Shown here one piece after another: positions 29,575-41,168 of a stretch of 64,000 bases of DNA (the first letter of the stretch is position 1; each line of letters opens with the position of its first letter). Both the position numbers and the translations under genes were made by a program. The DNA is from Pelomonas nitida (lineage in GTDB: Bacteria > Pseudomonadota > Gammaproteobacteria > Burkholderiales > Burkholderiaceae_C): the NCBI RefSeq assembly GCF_043555975.1, contig NZ_JBIGIA010000019.1, positions 33,250 through 97,249 of the forward strand. The letters are read 5' to 3'. The notes beneath the pieces are model-generated. The model saw only the letters and a program-made list of their open reading frames with translations. It did not search any database and had not been told where the DNA came from.

Positions 29575-31542
29575 TCAGGCGCTCGTCTTGGCCAGCTTCA
29601 TGCTGGTGCTGGTGCTGGTCAGATAGCCCACCTGGGCGCCGAACCTGTTCTTGTAGTTGGCATTGATCAGCGGCTCCAGCGTGCTCTTCACGACGCCGTG
29701 GATGCTCTCCCAGTAGCCCGGGTGCTGGAAGTTGGCGGTGATGTAGGTCCAGCCGTTGAGGTCGTCGACGACGCCCAGGCCGGTGGCTTCCGCGCCCGAG
29801 GGCATGGAGGCCAGGCGGCTCAGCACCTTGGTGTCGACGTTGTAGGCCCAGATGAAGTTGTTGACGTGGTAGCCGCTGTCTTCACCGATGAAGAGGGTGC
29901 GCAGGCGCTCCGAGAACTTCAGGTTGTCGGGCGCGCCGACCTTGTCCGGGTTGGCCGTGTTGCCGAGCGCGTCGGCCGTGGCCAGGTCTTCGCCGATGAG
30001 CAGCGTCTTGGTCAGGGACGGCACCCATTCGCTGTCGATGGCCATGTTGGCCGCGTCCTTCTGCCCGCTGCTGAGCGTGTGGGCCAGGATGCCGCCGGCG
30101 TTCAGCGCCTTGTCGATGCCGATGTTGTAGGCGGCGTTGTACGCGGCATTGCCCTTGACCATGGACTTCTGCATGTTCTGCAGCGCGGAGTAGGCGATCT
30201 TGTCGCGGGCGTTGACCGTCGTGCCTTCCATCTTCGTGAAGGCCATCGAGCCGCCCTTCAGCGCGGCGTAACGGTGCGTCTCCAGGAACGCCGCGGCCTT
30301 GTCCATGCCGCTCTTCAGACGCACCCACTGGACGGCGCCGTTGAACCAGATCTTGGTGTAGGTCGCGTCGGACGGGTCGGTGGTGGACACGTCCATGATG
30401 TCGGTGGGCTTGAGCGTGTCGGCCAGCAACTTGATCTCGGCGCTGTTGGCGGAGCCGAGCTTGATCCACGTGACGGCGGCGCCGGCAGCGGCCGGGTCCA
30501 GCGAGAAGCCCGTGCCGAACTTGGCGACGTAGAGCGTGCCGGCGGAGAGGTCGGCCTGCTTGTCGGCGACGAACATGAAGAAGCCGCCGTTGGTTGCGTC
30601 ATCGCCCATGAGGGCGGTGCGCTGGTCGGGCAAGACCTGGATCAGCTCATGAGAGATGCGGCCCAGGCAGTAGTGCTTCTTGATCGTGCCGGTGCCATCG
30701 GGGTTGACCGTCACCTCGGGCAGGTGGCCGTAGTGGTAGGGGTTGGCCTTCGTGGCGTCGCCGAACAGGTTCAGGCTGTAGGCCTGGAACTGCGCGTTGC
30801 TGGCGATGGTGAAGGCGTCGGGCTCGTATTCCTCGCTGGACAGGTGGGTGCCCCAGGGCGACAGGCTCGCGCCGCAGGTGATCCACAGGCCCATGGCGGG
30901 CGCTGTGTCGACGTTGTGGTACTTGACCAGCGACAGCTTGCCGGTGGCGGGGTCCTGGTCCAGTGTCAGCACGGCGATGGGGGAGGGCAGGCGGCCGTAC
31001 ATGTCGGTCTTGCCGTCCTGGGCCCAGGTCGTGTATTCGAACTGCACGACGGCGAACACGGTGTTGCCCTTGACGCCGGTGACCGTCGTCGTGGTGGCGA
31101 GCTTGAGCAGTGACGTGCCGTCCGGCGAATCGCTGAAGAACTGGCGTTCCTTGCCGGCCACGGTGGTGTCGATGATGGCCTTGCCGGCGAAGTCTACATA
31201 ACCGCCAGCCAGGATGGTGCCGCCCTTGCCGTCCGGCACGAGGTCGCCGGTGGTGAAGAAGGGCTGGTAGGACAGTGCGTAGTCCTGCGTGCTGCCGTCG
31301 GTGAAGCTCACGGACAGCTTGGACGCCACGAGCGTCTTGGCCATGTCGGCCGGGACCGACAGCGAGGGCGCGGCCATGGCGGTGAAGCTGGCCGTCGTCA
31401 TGTTGACCGGGTGATCGTCATCTCCGCCGCCGCCACAGGCGGTCAGGAGGCTGCCCAGGGCCGTGCCGCCCAGCGGAAGCATGATCGGCGCACCCAGGAA
31501 CTTCAGGGCTTGGCGGCGTTGGAGAGCGTTGGAATGCGACAT
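29575..31542 (-). CDS. PhoX-like alkaline phosphatase (DUF839)
   Basis: 655 residues from ATG 31542. The N-terminus has RRQALKFLG, a twin-arginine-type motif, and a hydrophobic segment ending LLTACGGGG, which looks like a lipobox, so a Tat-exported lipoprotein is possible. The body has family blocks PGGTHL-like SPWGTHLSSEEYEPDAF, YHYGHLPEV, HYCLGRISHELIQVLPD, TLLIGEDLATA and LFIGEDSGYHVNNFIW. PhoX enzymes are iron/calcium phosphatases used in phosphate scavenging. Whether a Pho box controls it is unclear; I see no obvious one in the 100 bp upstream. Confidence 0.85.
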   Translation of the reverse strand: MSHSNALQRRQALKFLGAPIMLPLGGTALGSLLTACGGGGDDDHPVNMTTASFTAMAAPSLSVPADMAKTLVASKLSVSFTDGSTQDYALSYQPFFTTGDLVPDGKGGTILAGGYVDFAGKAIIDTTVAGKERQFFSDSPDGTSLLKLATTTTVTGVKGNTVFAVVQFEYTTWAQDGKTDMYGRLPSPIAVLTLDQDPATGKLSLVKYHNVDTAPAMGLWITCGASLSPWGTHLSSEEYEPDAFTIASNAQFQAYSLNLFGDATKANPYHYGHLPEVTVNPDGTGTIKKHYCLGRISHELIQVLPDQRTALMGDDATNGGFFMFVADKQADLSAGTLYVAKFGTGFSLDPAAAGAAVTWIKLGSANSAEIKLLADTLKPTDIMDVSTTDPSDATYTKIWFNGAVQWVRLKSGMDKAAAFLETHRYAALKGGSMAFTKMEGTTVNARDKIAYSALQNMQKSMVKGNAAYNAAYNIGIDKALNAGGILAHTLSSGQKDAANMAIDSEWVPSLTKTLLIGEDLATADALGNTANPDKVGAPDNLKFSERLRTLFIGEDSGYHVNNFIWAYNVDTKVLSRLASMPSGAEATGLGVVDDLNGWTYITANFQHPGYWESIHGVVKSTLEPLINANYKNRFGAQVGYLTSTSTSMKLAKTSA

Positions 31543-31642
31543 GGAAGCGGCGGACTGCCCGTGCTGTGGAAAGCTCGGCAATCTATGCAGCTTGCATGTC
31601 GTCCATGTGAAAAACCGCCGCTGGCGCCAACGCCGGCCGGGG

Positions 31643-32464
31643 TCAGTGCTTGCTGTCCAGCAGATCCTGCGGGGCGCCGAACATGAAGCAGTCGACGAAG
31701 CTGAAGTACAGAGACGCGTAGAAGACGGACCACATCAGCAGCCCCAGCATCAGCATGACGACGGGGGCGACCTGGATCAGGCCCAGCAACGTGAATGCCA
31801 GCGTGACCAGGGTGGACAGTGCGAGGAAGCCGGCCACCCACAGCAGCCCGTTGAGCGCAAAAGCCGCCTTGTTGCGCCACAGCGCCAGCGTGCTGGAGAA
31901 CAGCGCCTGGCCCACGCCCTGGCCGCCCCAGTGAATGAGGGCGGGGGCGTGCCAGTAGGGCACGGCCAGCAGCGTCAGCCCGCCAAAGCGGACCAGCGCG
32001 CCGATGATGATGCGGGAGTCACCGGCCACTCGCGCGAACTCCTCCGGCGTGCCGTTTTCCTTCATCAAGGTCAGCACGGCCTGCGTGGCCTCGCCGTCGA
32101 TGGCGTTGGCCCCGAGCAGGATGACCAGCGCACTCAGCGCGAAGCTGGTGCTGAGCAGCAACTGGTGGTTGCGCCGCTCACGCGTGAGCTTCAGCGGCGC
32201 CACGAAGACGGTGGCGGTGGGCGTCTTCTTCTGCAGCACCAGATGGGTGGCCAGCATGAAGCCCAGCGAGCACAGCGGGATGGCCATCAGCCCGAGCACG
32301 GGGCCGACGAGCGGCAGCGCGCTCAGCAGCATGGAGGCCAGCAACGCCAGGCCCATCAGGCCCGTGAAGGCCAGCGGCTGGCGCTGGAACACCTTGATGC
32401 CATGGCGGATCCACAGCCGGCCGTTGCGGGCGGGCACCTGCTGCAGATGCAGCTGCATCGTCAT
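31643..32464 (-). CDS. BPSS1780 family membrane protein
   Basis: 273 residues with about six hydrophobic helices (FTGLMGLALLASMLLSALPLVGPVLGLMAIPLCSLGF first). The starting pattern QLHLQQVPARNGRLWIRHGIKVFQRQPL is typical of this Betaproteobacterial family of unknown function. Its ATG overlaps the thrB stop (ATGA), so it is translated with thrB. It ends 100 bp before the PhoX gene start on the same strand. Confidence 0.88.
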   Translation of the reverse strand: MTMQLHLQQVPARNGRLWIRHGIKVFQRQPLAFTGLMGLALLASMLLSALPLVGPVLGLMAIPLCSLGFMLATHLVLQKKTPTATVFVAPLKLTRERRNHQLLLSTSFALSALVILLGANAIDGEATQAVLTLMKENGTPEEFARVAGDSRIIIGALVRFGGLTLLAVPYWHAPALIHWGGQGVGQALFSSTLALWRNKAAFALNGLLWVAGFLALSTLVTLAFTLLGLIQVAPVVMLMLGLLMWSVFYASLYFSFVDCFMFGAPQDLLDSKH

Positions 32465-33492
32465 GGCCGTGCTCCAGCCGGCGCCGCCGTCTCGAGCGGC
32501 AGCGCGTGCCAGGGATTGGCGATGCGCTCGCGCAGCACACGCTCGAAGTGGCCCGGGTCATGCGCCTTCAGCAGCGAGGCCTCACGGGGCAGATGCAGAT
32601 CGAACAGGCGCGACACCCAGAAGCGCAGCGCCGCGGCACGCAGCAGCGCCGGCAGCAGCCGGTGTTCGGTGCCGGACAGCGGACGCACGCTCTCGTAAGC
32701 CGCGACGAAGACGGCCGCACGGTCCTCGATGAGGCGGCCATCGGCGAGGTCGATGCACCAGTCATTCAGGCACACGGCCAGGTCGAACAGCCAGGTGTCG
32801 ACCCCGGCGAAGTAGAAGTCGAAGAAGCCGGTCAGCCGCTCGCGGCCTGGGCCCTCGCCCGGCTCGAACATCACGTTGTCGCGGAACAGGTCGGCGTGGA
32901 TGGGGCCGGAATGGTGCTGCAGCAGCTCGGCGTACGGCGCCGACGCGGCGAGCTGCTCCTGGTAGGCCAGCTCGCTGCGCAGCAGCTCGGCTTGTGCAGG
33001 CGCCAGCAAGGGCAGCAGCTGTGGCACCACGGCCTGCCACCAGGCCAGGCCGCGCAGGTTGGGCTGATGCAGGGGGTAGTCCTGCCCGGCCAGGTGCATG
33101 CGGGCCAGCGTCGCGCCGACCTGCCGGCAATGGAAGTCGTCGGGCGCCATCTGGTGGCCGCCATGCAGGCGGTCCACGATGGCAGCCGGTTTGCCGGCCA
33201 CTTCGAAGAGGATCTCGCCGTTGCGGTCGGCATGCGGCTCGGGCACAGGCACGCCGCGCTGGGCCAGGTGCTGCATCAGCCGCAGATAGAACGGCAACTG
33301 CTGCGCCGTCAGCCGCTCGAACAGCGTCAGCACGTAGCGGTGCAGATGCCCGTCGGCCTGCGTGCAGTCGACAAAGTAGTTCGTGTTCTCGATGCCGGCA
33401 CCGATGCCGCGCAACGAGCTGAGCTGCCCGAGTTGGAGGTGGTCCAGCAGGGCTTGGGCCTGCGCGCGGCTGACTTCGGTGAAAACGGCCAT
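32461..33492 (-). CDS. thrB: Homoserine kinase type II (APH fold)
   Basis: 343 residues from ATG 33492. Phosphorylates homoserine in threonine synthesis. It opens MAVFTEVSRAQAQALLDHLQLG then GIGAGIENTNYFV, the family N-terminus. Catalytic motif GPIHADLFRDNVMFE (Brenner HxDxxxxN) and metal-binding FFDFYFAG follow. This is the aminoglycoside phosphotransferase-like form common in Burkholderiales and Pseudomonas, not the GHMP form. It lies between a DUF2782 gene and the BPSS1780 gene, all on the same strand. Confidence 0.95.
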   Translation of the reverse strand: MAVFTEVSRAQAQALLDHLQLGQLSSLRGIGAGIENTNYFVDCTQADGHLHRYVLTLFERLTAQQLPFYLRLMQHLAQRGVPVPEPHADRNGEILFEVAGKPAAIVDRLHGGHQMAPDDFHCRQVGATLARMHLAGQDYPLHQPNLRGLAWWQAVVPQLLPLLAPAQAELLRSELAYQEQLAASAPYAELLQHHSGPIHADLFRDNVMFEPGEGPGRERLTGFFDFYFAGVDTWLFDLAVCLNDWCIDLADGRLIEDRAAVFVAAYESVRPLSGTEHRLLPALLRAAALRFWVSRLFDLHLPREASLLKAHDPGHFERVLRERIANPWHALPLETAAPAGARP

Positions 33493-33529
33493 GGGTCTGG
33501 AAGGAGGGCAGCCCAGCGGCCGCGCGGGA

Positions 33530-33823
33530 TCAGAATTTGAAGACTTGCCAGACACGTGTGCCCGAGCCACTCTTGCTCAGGCCCGTGCCGCTGCCGCCGG
33601 CAGACTCGCGGCCCGCGTCGTTGACGACGATCTCGTAATCGGGCGCCTTGGAGTTCTTGTTCTTGACGGTGACCTTCTTGGTCTCGCCGCGCACCCGCAG
33701 CTCCTCGATGCGGACTTGATCGTCCTCCGACACCTTGCGCTCGACCTTGGGCTCGGGCGGCGGATCGGCGAGCGCACCCGTGCACCAGGCGGCGAGCAGC
33801 AGAAGGGCAGCGGGGCGGAACAT
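33530..33823 (-). CDS. DUF2782 domain exported protein
   Basis: 97 residues. A signal peptide to about residue 19 (LLLLAAWCTGALA) is followed by KVSEDDQVRIEELRVRGETKKVTVKN and a final strand TRVWQVFKF, the DUF2782 pattern. Function unknown. It is first in the operon with thrB and divergent from polA with 41 bp between starts, so the two promoters must share that space. Confidence 0.88.
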   Translation of the reverse strand: MFRPAALLLLAAWCTGALADPPPEPKVERKVSEDDQVRIEELRVRGETKKVTVKNKNSKAPDYEIVVNDAGRESAGGSGTGLSKSGSGTRVWQVFKF

Positions 33824-33864
33824 GCTGCCGATTCTAGGCGGGAGGTGTCCGAGAATCCTGCGCC

Positions 33865-36624
33865 ATGAGCAAACCCATCCTGCTGCTGGTCGACGGCTCC
33901 AGCTACCTGTACCGCGCCTTCCATGCCATGCCCGACCTGCGCGGCCCCGAGGGCCAGCCCACCGGGGCGGTGCGCGGCATGGTCGCCATGCTGAAGAAGC
34001 TGCAGACCGATGTGGGCGCCGAACACGCGGTCTGCGTGTTCGATGCGTCCGGCCCGACGTTCCGCGACGAGTGGTACCCCGAATACAAGGCGCAGCGCTC
34101 GCCGATGCCGCCGGAGCTGCGCGCGCAGATCGAGCCCATCCATGAAGTCGTGAAGCTGCTGGGCTGGCCGACGCTGACCGTGCCGGGCGTGGAGGCCGAC
34201 GACGTCATCGGCACGCTGTGCCGCGTCGGCGCGGAGCAAGGGCACCGCGTCATCGTGTCGACCGGCGACAAGGACCTGTCGCAGCTCGTCAACCCGGACG
34301 TGGAGCTCATCAACACGATGAGCAACGAGCGGCTTGACGAGGCCGGCGTGTTCGAGAAGTTCGGCGTGCCGCCGAACCGCATCATCGACTACCTGACGCT
34401 GATGGGCGACACGGTGGACAACGTGCCCGGCGTGACCGGCGTGGGCCCGAAGACGGCGGCCAAGTGGATCGCCGAGTACGGCTCGCTGGACGGCGTCATT
34501 GCGGCCGCGCCCACCGTCAAGGGCAAGGCCGGCGAGAACCTGCGCGCCGCGCTGGACTGGCTGCCCATGGGCCGCAAGCTGGTCACCGTGAAGCTGGACT
34601 GCGAGCTCGCCGAGCACGTGCAAGGTTGGCCCGCGCTGGAGCAACTGGCCTTTCGCACGCCGGACAAGGCGCCGCTGGCCGAGTTCTACAAGCGCAACGG
34701 CTTCAAGGCCTGGCTGGAGGAGCTGACCGGCGAGGCGGCGCCCGCCAAGGCCAAGGCGCCGGCGGCCAACCCCGGCCTGTTCGACGAGCCCGAGCCACCG
34801 GCCGGTGCCGCAGACATCGCCCGCCAGTACGACACCGTGCTGAGCTTCGAGCAGCTGGACGCCTGGATCGCCCGCCTGCGCGCCGCATCGCTGTGCGCGC
34901 TCGACACCGAGACCGATTCGCTGGACCCGATGGCCGCGCGCATCGTGGGCATCTCGTTCGCCGACAAGCCTGGTCATGCGGCCTATGTGCCGCTGCGCCA
35001 CAGTGGCCCGGACGCGCCCGAGCAACTGCCGCTGGACGAGGTGCTGGCGCGCCTCAAGCCCTGGCTGGAGGACGACGCCGCCAAGAAGATCGGGCAGAAC
35101 CTCAAGTACGACCGCCATGTTCTGCTGAACCACGGCATCCACCTGGCCGGCGTGCAGCACGACACGCTGCTGCAGAGCTATGTGCTGGAGGCGCACAAGA
35201 CGCACAATCTCGAAGCGCTCGCCGAGCGGCATCTCGGCCGCAAGGGCCTGAGCTACGAGGACTTGTGCGGCAAGGGTGCGCACCAGATTCCCTTCGCACA
35301 GGTGGACGTGGCCAAGGCAGCCACCTACTCGGGCGAGGACAGCGAGATGTGCCTGCACCTGAGCGAGGTGCTGTGGCCGCAGATCGAGGCCGAGGCGGGC
35401 CTGACGCGCATCTACCGCGACATCGAGATGCCCACCGCCGACCTGCTGGCGCGCATCGAGCGCCAGGGCGTGCTGATCGATCCCGACAAGCTCAAGCAGC
35501 AAAGCCACGAGATCGGCCAGCGCCTGGTGCTGCTGGAGCAGCAGTGCTATGACATCGCCGGCCAGCCCTTCAACATCGGCAGCCCCAAGCAGATCGGCGA
35601 GATCCTGTTCGGCAAGCTGGGCCTGCCCGTCGTGAAGAAGACGGCCACCGGGGCGCCCTCGACCGATGAAGAGGTGCTGACCGAGCTCGCGGCGGACTTT
35701 CCGCTGCCGGCCAAGATCCTCGAGTACCGTGGGCTGGCCAAGCTCAAGAGCACCTACACCGACAAGCTGCCGCTGCAGATCAATGCACAGACGGGCCGCG
35801 TGCACACCAACTACGCGCAGGCCGTGGCGGTGACGGGGCGGCTGTCCAGCAACGAGCCCAACCTGCAGAACATTCCCATCCGCACCGCCGAGGGCCGGCG
35901 TGTGCGCGAGGCCTTCGTCGCGCCGGCGGGCTGCAGCATCGTCAGTGCCGACTATTCGCAGATCGAACTGCGCATCATGGCCCACATCAGCGAGGACCCC
36001 GGCCTGCTCAAGGCCTTCCAGGAGGGCCAGGACGTGCACCGCGCGACGGCGTCGGAAGTGTTCGGCATCGCGCTGGAAGAGGTCACAAGCGAGCAGCGCC
36101 GTTATGCCAAGACCATCAATTTCGGGCTGATCTACGGCATGGGGGCTTTCGGGCTGGCGGCGTCGCTGGGCATCGAGCAAAAGGCCGCCAAGGACTACAT
36201 CGACCGCTACTTCACCCGCTTTGCGGGCGTGAAGCGCTACATGGACGAGACCAAGGCCGGCGCTGCCGAGCGCGGCTATGTGGAGACGCTGTTCGGGCGA
36301 CGCATCTACCTGCCGGAAATTCGTGGCGGCAACGGTCAGCGCCGCGCCGGTGCCGAACGCCAGGCCATCAACGCGCCCATGCAGGGCACGGCGGCCGACC
36401 TCATCAAGCTGGCCATGCTGGCCGTGCAGGCCGAGCTGGACCGGCGCGGCATGCAAAGCCGCATCGTCATGCAGGTGCACGACGAGCTGGTGTTCGAGGT
36501 GCCGCAGGACGAACTGGACTGGGTGCGCGCCGAAGTGCCGCGCCTGATGGCGGGCGTGGCGCAGCTGAAAGTGCCGCTGCTGGCGGAATTAGGTGTGGGT
36601 GCCAACTGGGAGGAGGCCCATTGA
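33865..36624 (+). CDS. polA: DNA polymerase I
   Basis: 919 residues, full length. The 5'-3' nuclease domain (about 1-290) has LLVDGSSYLYRAFHA, EADDVIGTL and TGDKDLSQLV. The 3'-5' exonuclease domain (about 320-510) keeps the active-site Asp/Glu of ALDTETDSLDP, so proofreading is likely intact. The polymerase domain has motif A SADYSQIELRIMAH, motif B RRYAKTINFGLIYGMGAFG and motif C QVHDELVFEV. Acts in Okazaki-fragment and repair synthesis. Confidence 0.98.
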   Translation: MSKPILLLVDGSSYLYRAFHAMPDLRGPEGQPTGAVRGMVAMLKKLQTDVGAEHAVCVFDASGPTFRDEWYPEYKAQRSPMPPELRAQIEPIHEVVKLLGWPTLTVPGVEADDVIGTLCRVGAEQGHRVIVSTGDKDLSQLVNPDVELINTMSNERLDEAGVFEKFGVPPNRIIDYLTLMGDTVDNVPGVTGVGPKTAAKWIAEYGSLDGVIAAAPTVKGKAGENLRAALDWLPMGRKLVTVKLDCELAEHVQGWPALEQLAFRTPDKAPLAEFYKRNGFKAWLEELTGEAAPAKAKAPAANPGLFDEPEPPAGAADIARQYDTVLSFEQLDAWIARLRAASLCALDTETDSLDPMAARIVGISFADKPGHAAYVPLRHSGPDAPEQLPLDEVLARLKPWLEDDAAKKIGQNLKYDRHVLLNHGIHLAGVQHDTLLQSYVLEAHKTHNLEALAERHLGRKGLSYEDLCGKGAHQIPFAQVDVAKAATYSGEDSEMCLHLSEVLWPQIEAEAGLTRIYRDIEMPTADLLARIERQGVLIDPDKLKQQSHEIGQRLVLLEQQCYDIAGQPFNIGSPKQIGEILFGKLGLPVVKKTATGAPSTDEEVLTELAADFPLPAKILEYRGLAKLKSTYTDKLPLQINAQTGRVHTNYAQAVAVTGRLSSNEPNLQNIPIRTAEGRRVREAFVAPAGCSIVSADYSQIELRIMAHISEDPGLLKAFQEGQDVHRATASEVFGIALEEVTSEQRRYAKTINFGLIYGMGAFGLAASLGIEQKAAKDYIDRYFTRFAGVKRYMDETKAGAAERGYVETLFGRRIYLPEIRGGNGQRRAGAERQAINAPMQGTAADLIKLAMLAVQAELDRRGMQSRIVMQVHDELVFEVPQDELDWVRAEVPRLMAGVAQLKVPLLAELGVGANWEEAH

Positions 36625-36679
36625 CACGCTAAGTGCTTACTCTCTTGACTATCATGCTGCCACTTTGAGGGGAGCGGAA

Positions 36680-37303
36680 ATGAGGGTGTTGCTGGTCGAT
36701 GCGTTCCCCATGGTGCGCGCAGCGCTCACCGGGTTGATCGAGCAGCATTTCTCGGGTGCCCAGGTCCAGGGCGTCGACAACGTGGCGGCCGCGCGCGCCG
36801 CGCTGGCGCAGGCGATGCCGCGGCTGGTGCTGCTGGACCTGAAGGTGGACGGCGGCTTCGAGCTGCTGCAGCAGATCCACCGCGAGCATCTGTTGCTGCC
36901 GGTCGTCGTGGTGTCTGGCAGCGACGACACCGAGGACGCGCTGCAGGCCCTGGGTGCGGGCGCGATGGGCTATGTGCCCCAGCGCTGCGACCTGGACACG
37001 CTGGTGCAGGCGCTGCAACTGGTGCTGGCCGGTGGCACTTATGTGCCGCCGCTGAAGCGCCTGGTCGACGAAGCGCCCGCGCCGCGCGTGGAGCAGGCGC
37101 AGCCGGATTGGGCGCATCTGCCGCTGACGCCGCGCCAGAAGCATGTGCTGCATCTGCTGACGCAGGGGCTCTCCAACAAGCTCATCGCGCGTGAGCTGGG
37201 CGTCAGCGTGGACACGGTCAAGGACCATGTTGCCGCCGTGCTGAAGGCGCTGGGCGTCAGCTCGCGCACCCAGGCCGTCGTCGTGGCGACGCAGAAGCGC
37301 TAG
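36680..37303 (+). CDS. LuxR/NarL-type response regulator with atypical receiver
   Basis: 207 residues from ATG 36680, preceded by GAGGGGAG. The receiver lacks two pocket residues: the second acidic residue near the N-terminus is Ala (D7-A8 in LLVDAFP), and the usual Lys of the GY.LK motif is Gln (Q101 in GYVPQRC). The phospho-acceptor D53 (LVLLDLKVDG) and Ser in VVVVSGSDD remain. The LuxR helix-turn-helix (LTPRQKHVLHLLTQGLSNKLIARELGVSVDTVKDHV) is intact. It may act without phosphorylation. It converges with xdhB; no kinase is adjacent. Confidence 0.9.
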   Translation: MRVLLVDAFPMVRAALTGLIEQHFSGAQVQGVDNVAAARAALAQAMPRLVLLDLKVDGGFELLQQIHREHLLLPVVVVSGSDDTEDALQALGAGAMGYVPQRCDLDTLVQALQLVLAGGTYVPPLKRLVDEAPAPRVEQAQPDWAHLPLTPRQKHVLHLLTQGLSNKLIARELGVSVDTVKDHVAAVLKALGVSSRTQAVVVATQKR

Positions 37304-37320
37304 GCCGCTGTCCGCGTGAC

Positions 37321-39650
37321 TTACGGCTGCGGGCCGTGCCGCAGCGCGTCGATGGCGTCCAGCACGGCCTCGGCCGTGGCTGGGGCGCGCAGCGGCGGGT
37401 CGCAGCGCTCGGGCCCGCAGGCGGCGCAGGCGTCCTTGATGGCCAGCAGCGCCGCAAAGCCCAGCAGCAGCGGCGGCTCGCCGACGGCCTTGCTGCGGTG
37501 GATGGTCTCGTTCGCATTCGCCACACCGAACAGCCGGACGTTGAGCTCGGGCGGGCAGTCGTTGGCGGTCGGGATCTTGTAGGTGCTCGGCGCATGCGTG
37601 GTCAGCAGGCCCGTGACGGGGTGCCACACCAGCTCTTCCATCGTCAGCCAGCCCATGCCCTGGATGAAGCCGCCCTCCACCTGGCCGATGTCCAGTGCCG
37701 GGTTCAGCGACGTGCCCACGTCGTGCAGCAGGTCGGCCCGCGTGATGCGGCTCTCGCCGGTCAGCGTGTCCACCAGCGCCTCGCAAACGGCGCCGCCCCA
37801 GGCGTAGTAGTAGAACGGGTGGCCCTGCAGCCGGTGGCGGTCCCAGTGCAGGCCCGGCGTGGCGTAGAAGCCGTCGCTCCACAGCTGCACGCGCTGCAGA
37901 TAGGCGGCGGCCACCAGCTCCGCGAACGGCAGCTGTTGTCCGCCGCCGCTCACCTGGCCGGCTTCGAAGGCGACCAGCTCCACCGCGCAGCCGAAGCGTT
38001 CTGCCGCGAGCGCCGACAGTCGCGCCTTGATCTTGCGTGCGGCGTCCTGCGCGGCCTTGCCGTTGAGGTCGCTGCCGGTGGAGGCCGCCGTGGCCGAGGT
38101 GTTGGCCACCTTGCTCGTGTCTGTGGCCGAGCAGCGCACGGCGCTCAGCGGCAAGCCCAGCTCGTGGGCCACGACCTGCGCGACCTTGGTGTTCAAGCCT
38201 TGGCCCATCTCCGTGCCGCCATGGTTCACGAGCACCGAGCCGTCGGTGTAGACGTGCACCAGCGCGCCGGCCTGGTTCAGGTGGGCCACGTTGAACGAGA
38301 TGCCGAACTTGACCGGCGTGAAGGCCAGCCCCTTCTTCAGCACGGGGCTCGTCGCGTTGAAGGCCGCGATGGCGTCGCGGCGTGCCTGGTAGTCGCTGCT
38401 GGCCAGCAGTTGGTCGGTCAGCGCCTGGGCGTGCAGCTCGTCGACCTGCTGGCCGTAGGGTGTGATGTCGCAACCCGCCGTGTAGAAGTTGCGGCGCCGC
38501 ACCTCGGTGCCGTCCAGCCCGAGCCGGCGCGCGATGCCGTCGAGGATCATCTCGATGGCGAGGGCGCCCTGCGGCCCGCCGAAGCCGCGGAAGGCCGTGT
38601 TGCTCTGCGTGTTGGTCTTGGCGCAGAAGCCGTGCATGGCCACATGCGGCAGCCAGTAGGCATTGTCGAAATGGCACAGCGCGCGGGCCATGACCGGCGC
38701 GGAGAGGTCGGCGCTGTGGCCGGCGTTGGAGATCAGGTCGATGTCGGCGGCCAGGATGCGGCCGTCGTCGTCGAAGCCCACGTCCCAGCGATAGTCGAAG
38801 CCATGGCGGCGCCCGGTAATGAGGAAGTCGTCGTCGCGATCCACGCGCAGCTTGACGGGCTTCTTCAGCTTCAGCGCGGCCAGGGCAGCCACGCAGGCGA
38901 ACAGCGCCGACTGCGACTCCTTGCCGCCGAAGCCGCCGCCCATGCGCCGGCACTGCACGACGACGCGATGCGCCTGCCAACCCACGGCGTGGGCGACGAG
39001 CTGCTGCATCTCGCTGGGGTGCTGCGTGGAGCAATGCACCAGCAGGCCCTCGCCGCCGTCCTGCGGCAGCGCCAGGCTGATCTGGCCTTCCAGATAGAAC
39101 TGTTCCTGCCCGCCCAGGCTCCAGGTGCCCTGCAGCCGGTGCGGGGCGGCGGCCAGGTGTTGCGCGGGCTCGCCGCGCGTGAGGTGCATGGGGGGCAGCA
39201 CGTATTGCCCGGCCGCATGGGCGTCGCGCGCCGTGAGCACGGCCGGCAGCGCCTCGGCCTGGATGACGTGCCGCGCCAGCGCGGCGGCGCGCCGTGCGTG
39301 GTCGCGGGTGCGGGCGATCACGGCGAACACGGGCTGGCCGACGTAGCGCAGCTCGTCGCGGGCCAGGATGGGGTCGTCATGCAGCAGCGGGCCGCAGTTG
39401 TTCTCGCCCGTGATGTCGCTGGCCGTGAGCACGGCCACCACGCCCGGCTGCTGGCGGATGCGGTCGAGGTCGATGCCGACCAGCCGGCCATGCGCGAGCG
39501 GCGACAGGCCCAGCGCCGCGTGCAGCGTGCCGGCGGGCTCCGGCAGATCGTCGGTGTAGGGGGCGGCGCCGCTGACGTGCAGGTGCGCGGACTCATGCGG
39601 CCGCGACGTGCCGACGACGGGCTCGGGGGCGAGCAGGGTTTCGGGCTTGT

Positions 39651-39654
<4 letters not shown>
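37321..39654 (-). CDS. xdhB: Xanthine dehydrogenase molybdopterin-binding subunit
   Basis: 777 residues from ATG 39654. Oxidises hypoxanthine and xanthine to urate at the Mo centre. The a/b hammerhead domain opens with HESAHLHVSGAAPYTDD. The Moco site is QCRRMGGGFGGKE, followed by AFRGFGGPQG with the catalytic-loop Arg region, and HGGTEMGQGLNTK. The Glu near the end (KAVGEPPLLLG) fits the catalytic Glu. The start overlaps the xdhA stop (ATGA). The XdhC insertion chaperone is not in this cluster. Confidence 0.96.
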
Positions 39655-41129
<1,475 letters not shown>

Positions 41130-41168
41130 GCTGGGCTCGATTGTCTGACCTTGCCTCAGAATTGCCAT
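41130..41168. promoter_or_regulatory. Shared xdhAB/guaD divergent control region
   Basis: Only 39 bp separate the xdhA and guaD start codons. TCTGA and TCAGA form a short inverted repeat around CCTTGCC near the middle, a possible operator. Any -35/-10 pairs must lie partly inside one of the coding regions. A regulator gene is not identifiable here. Confidence 0.45.
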
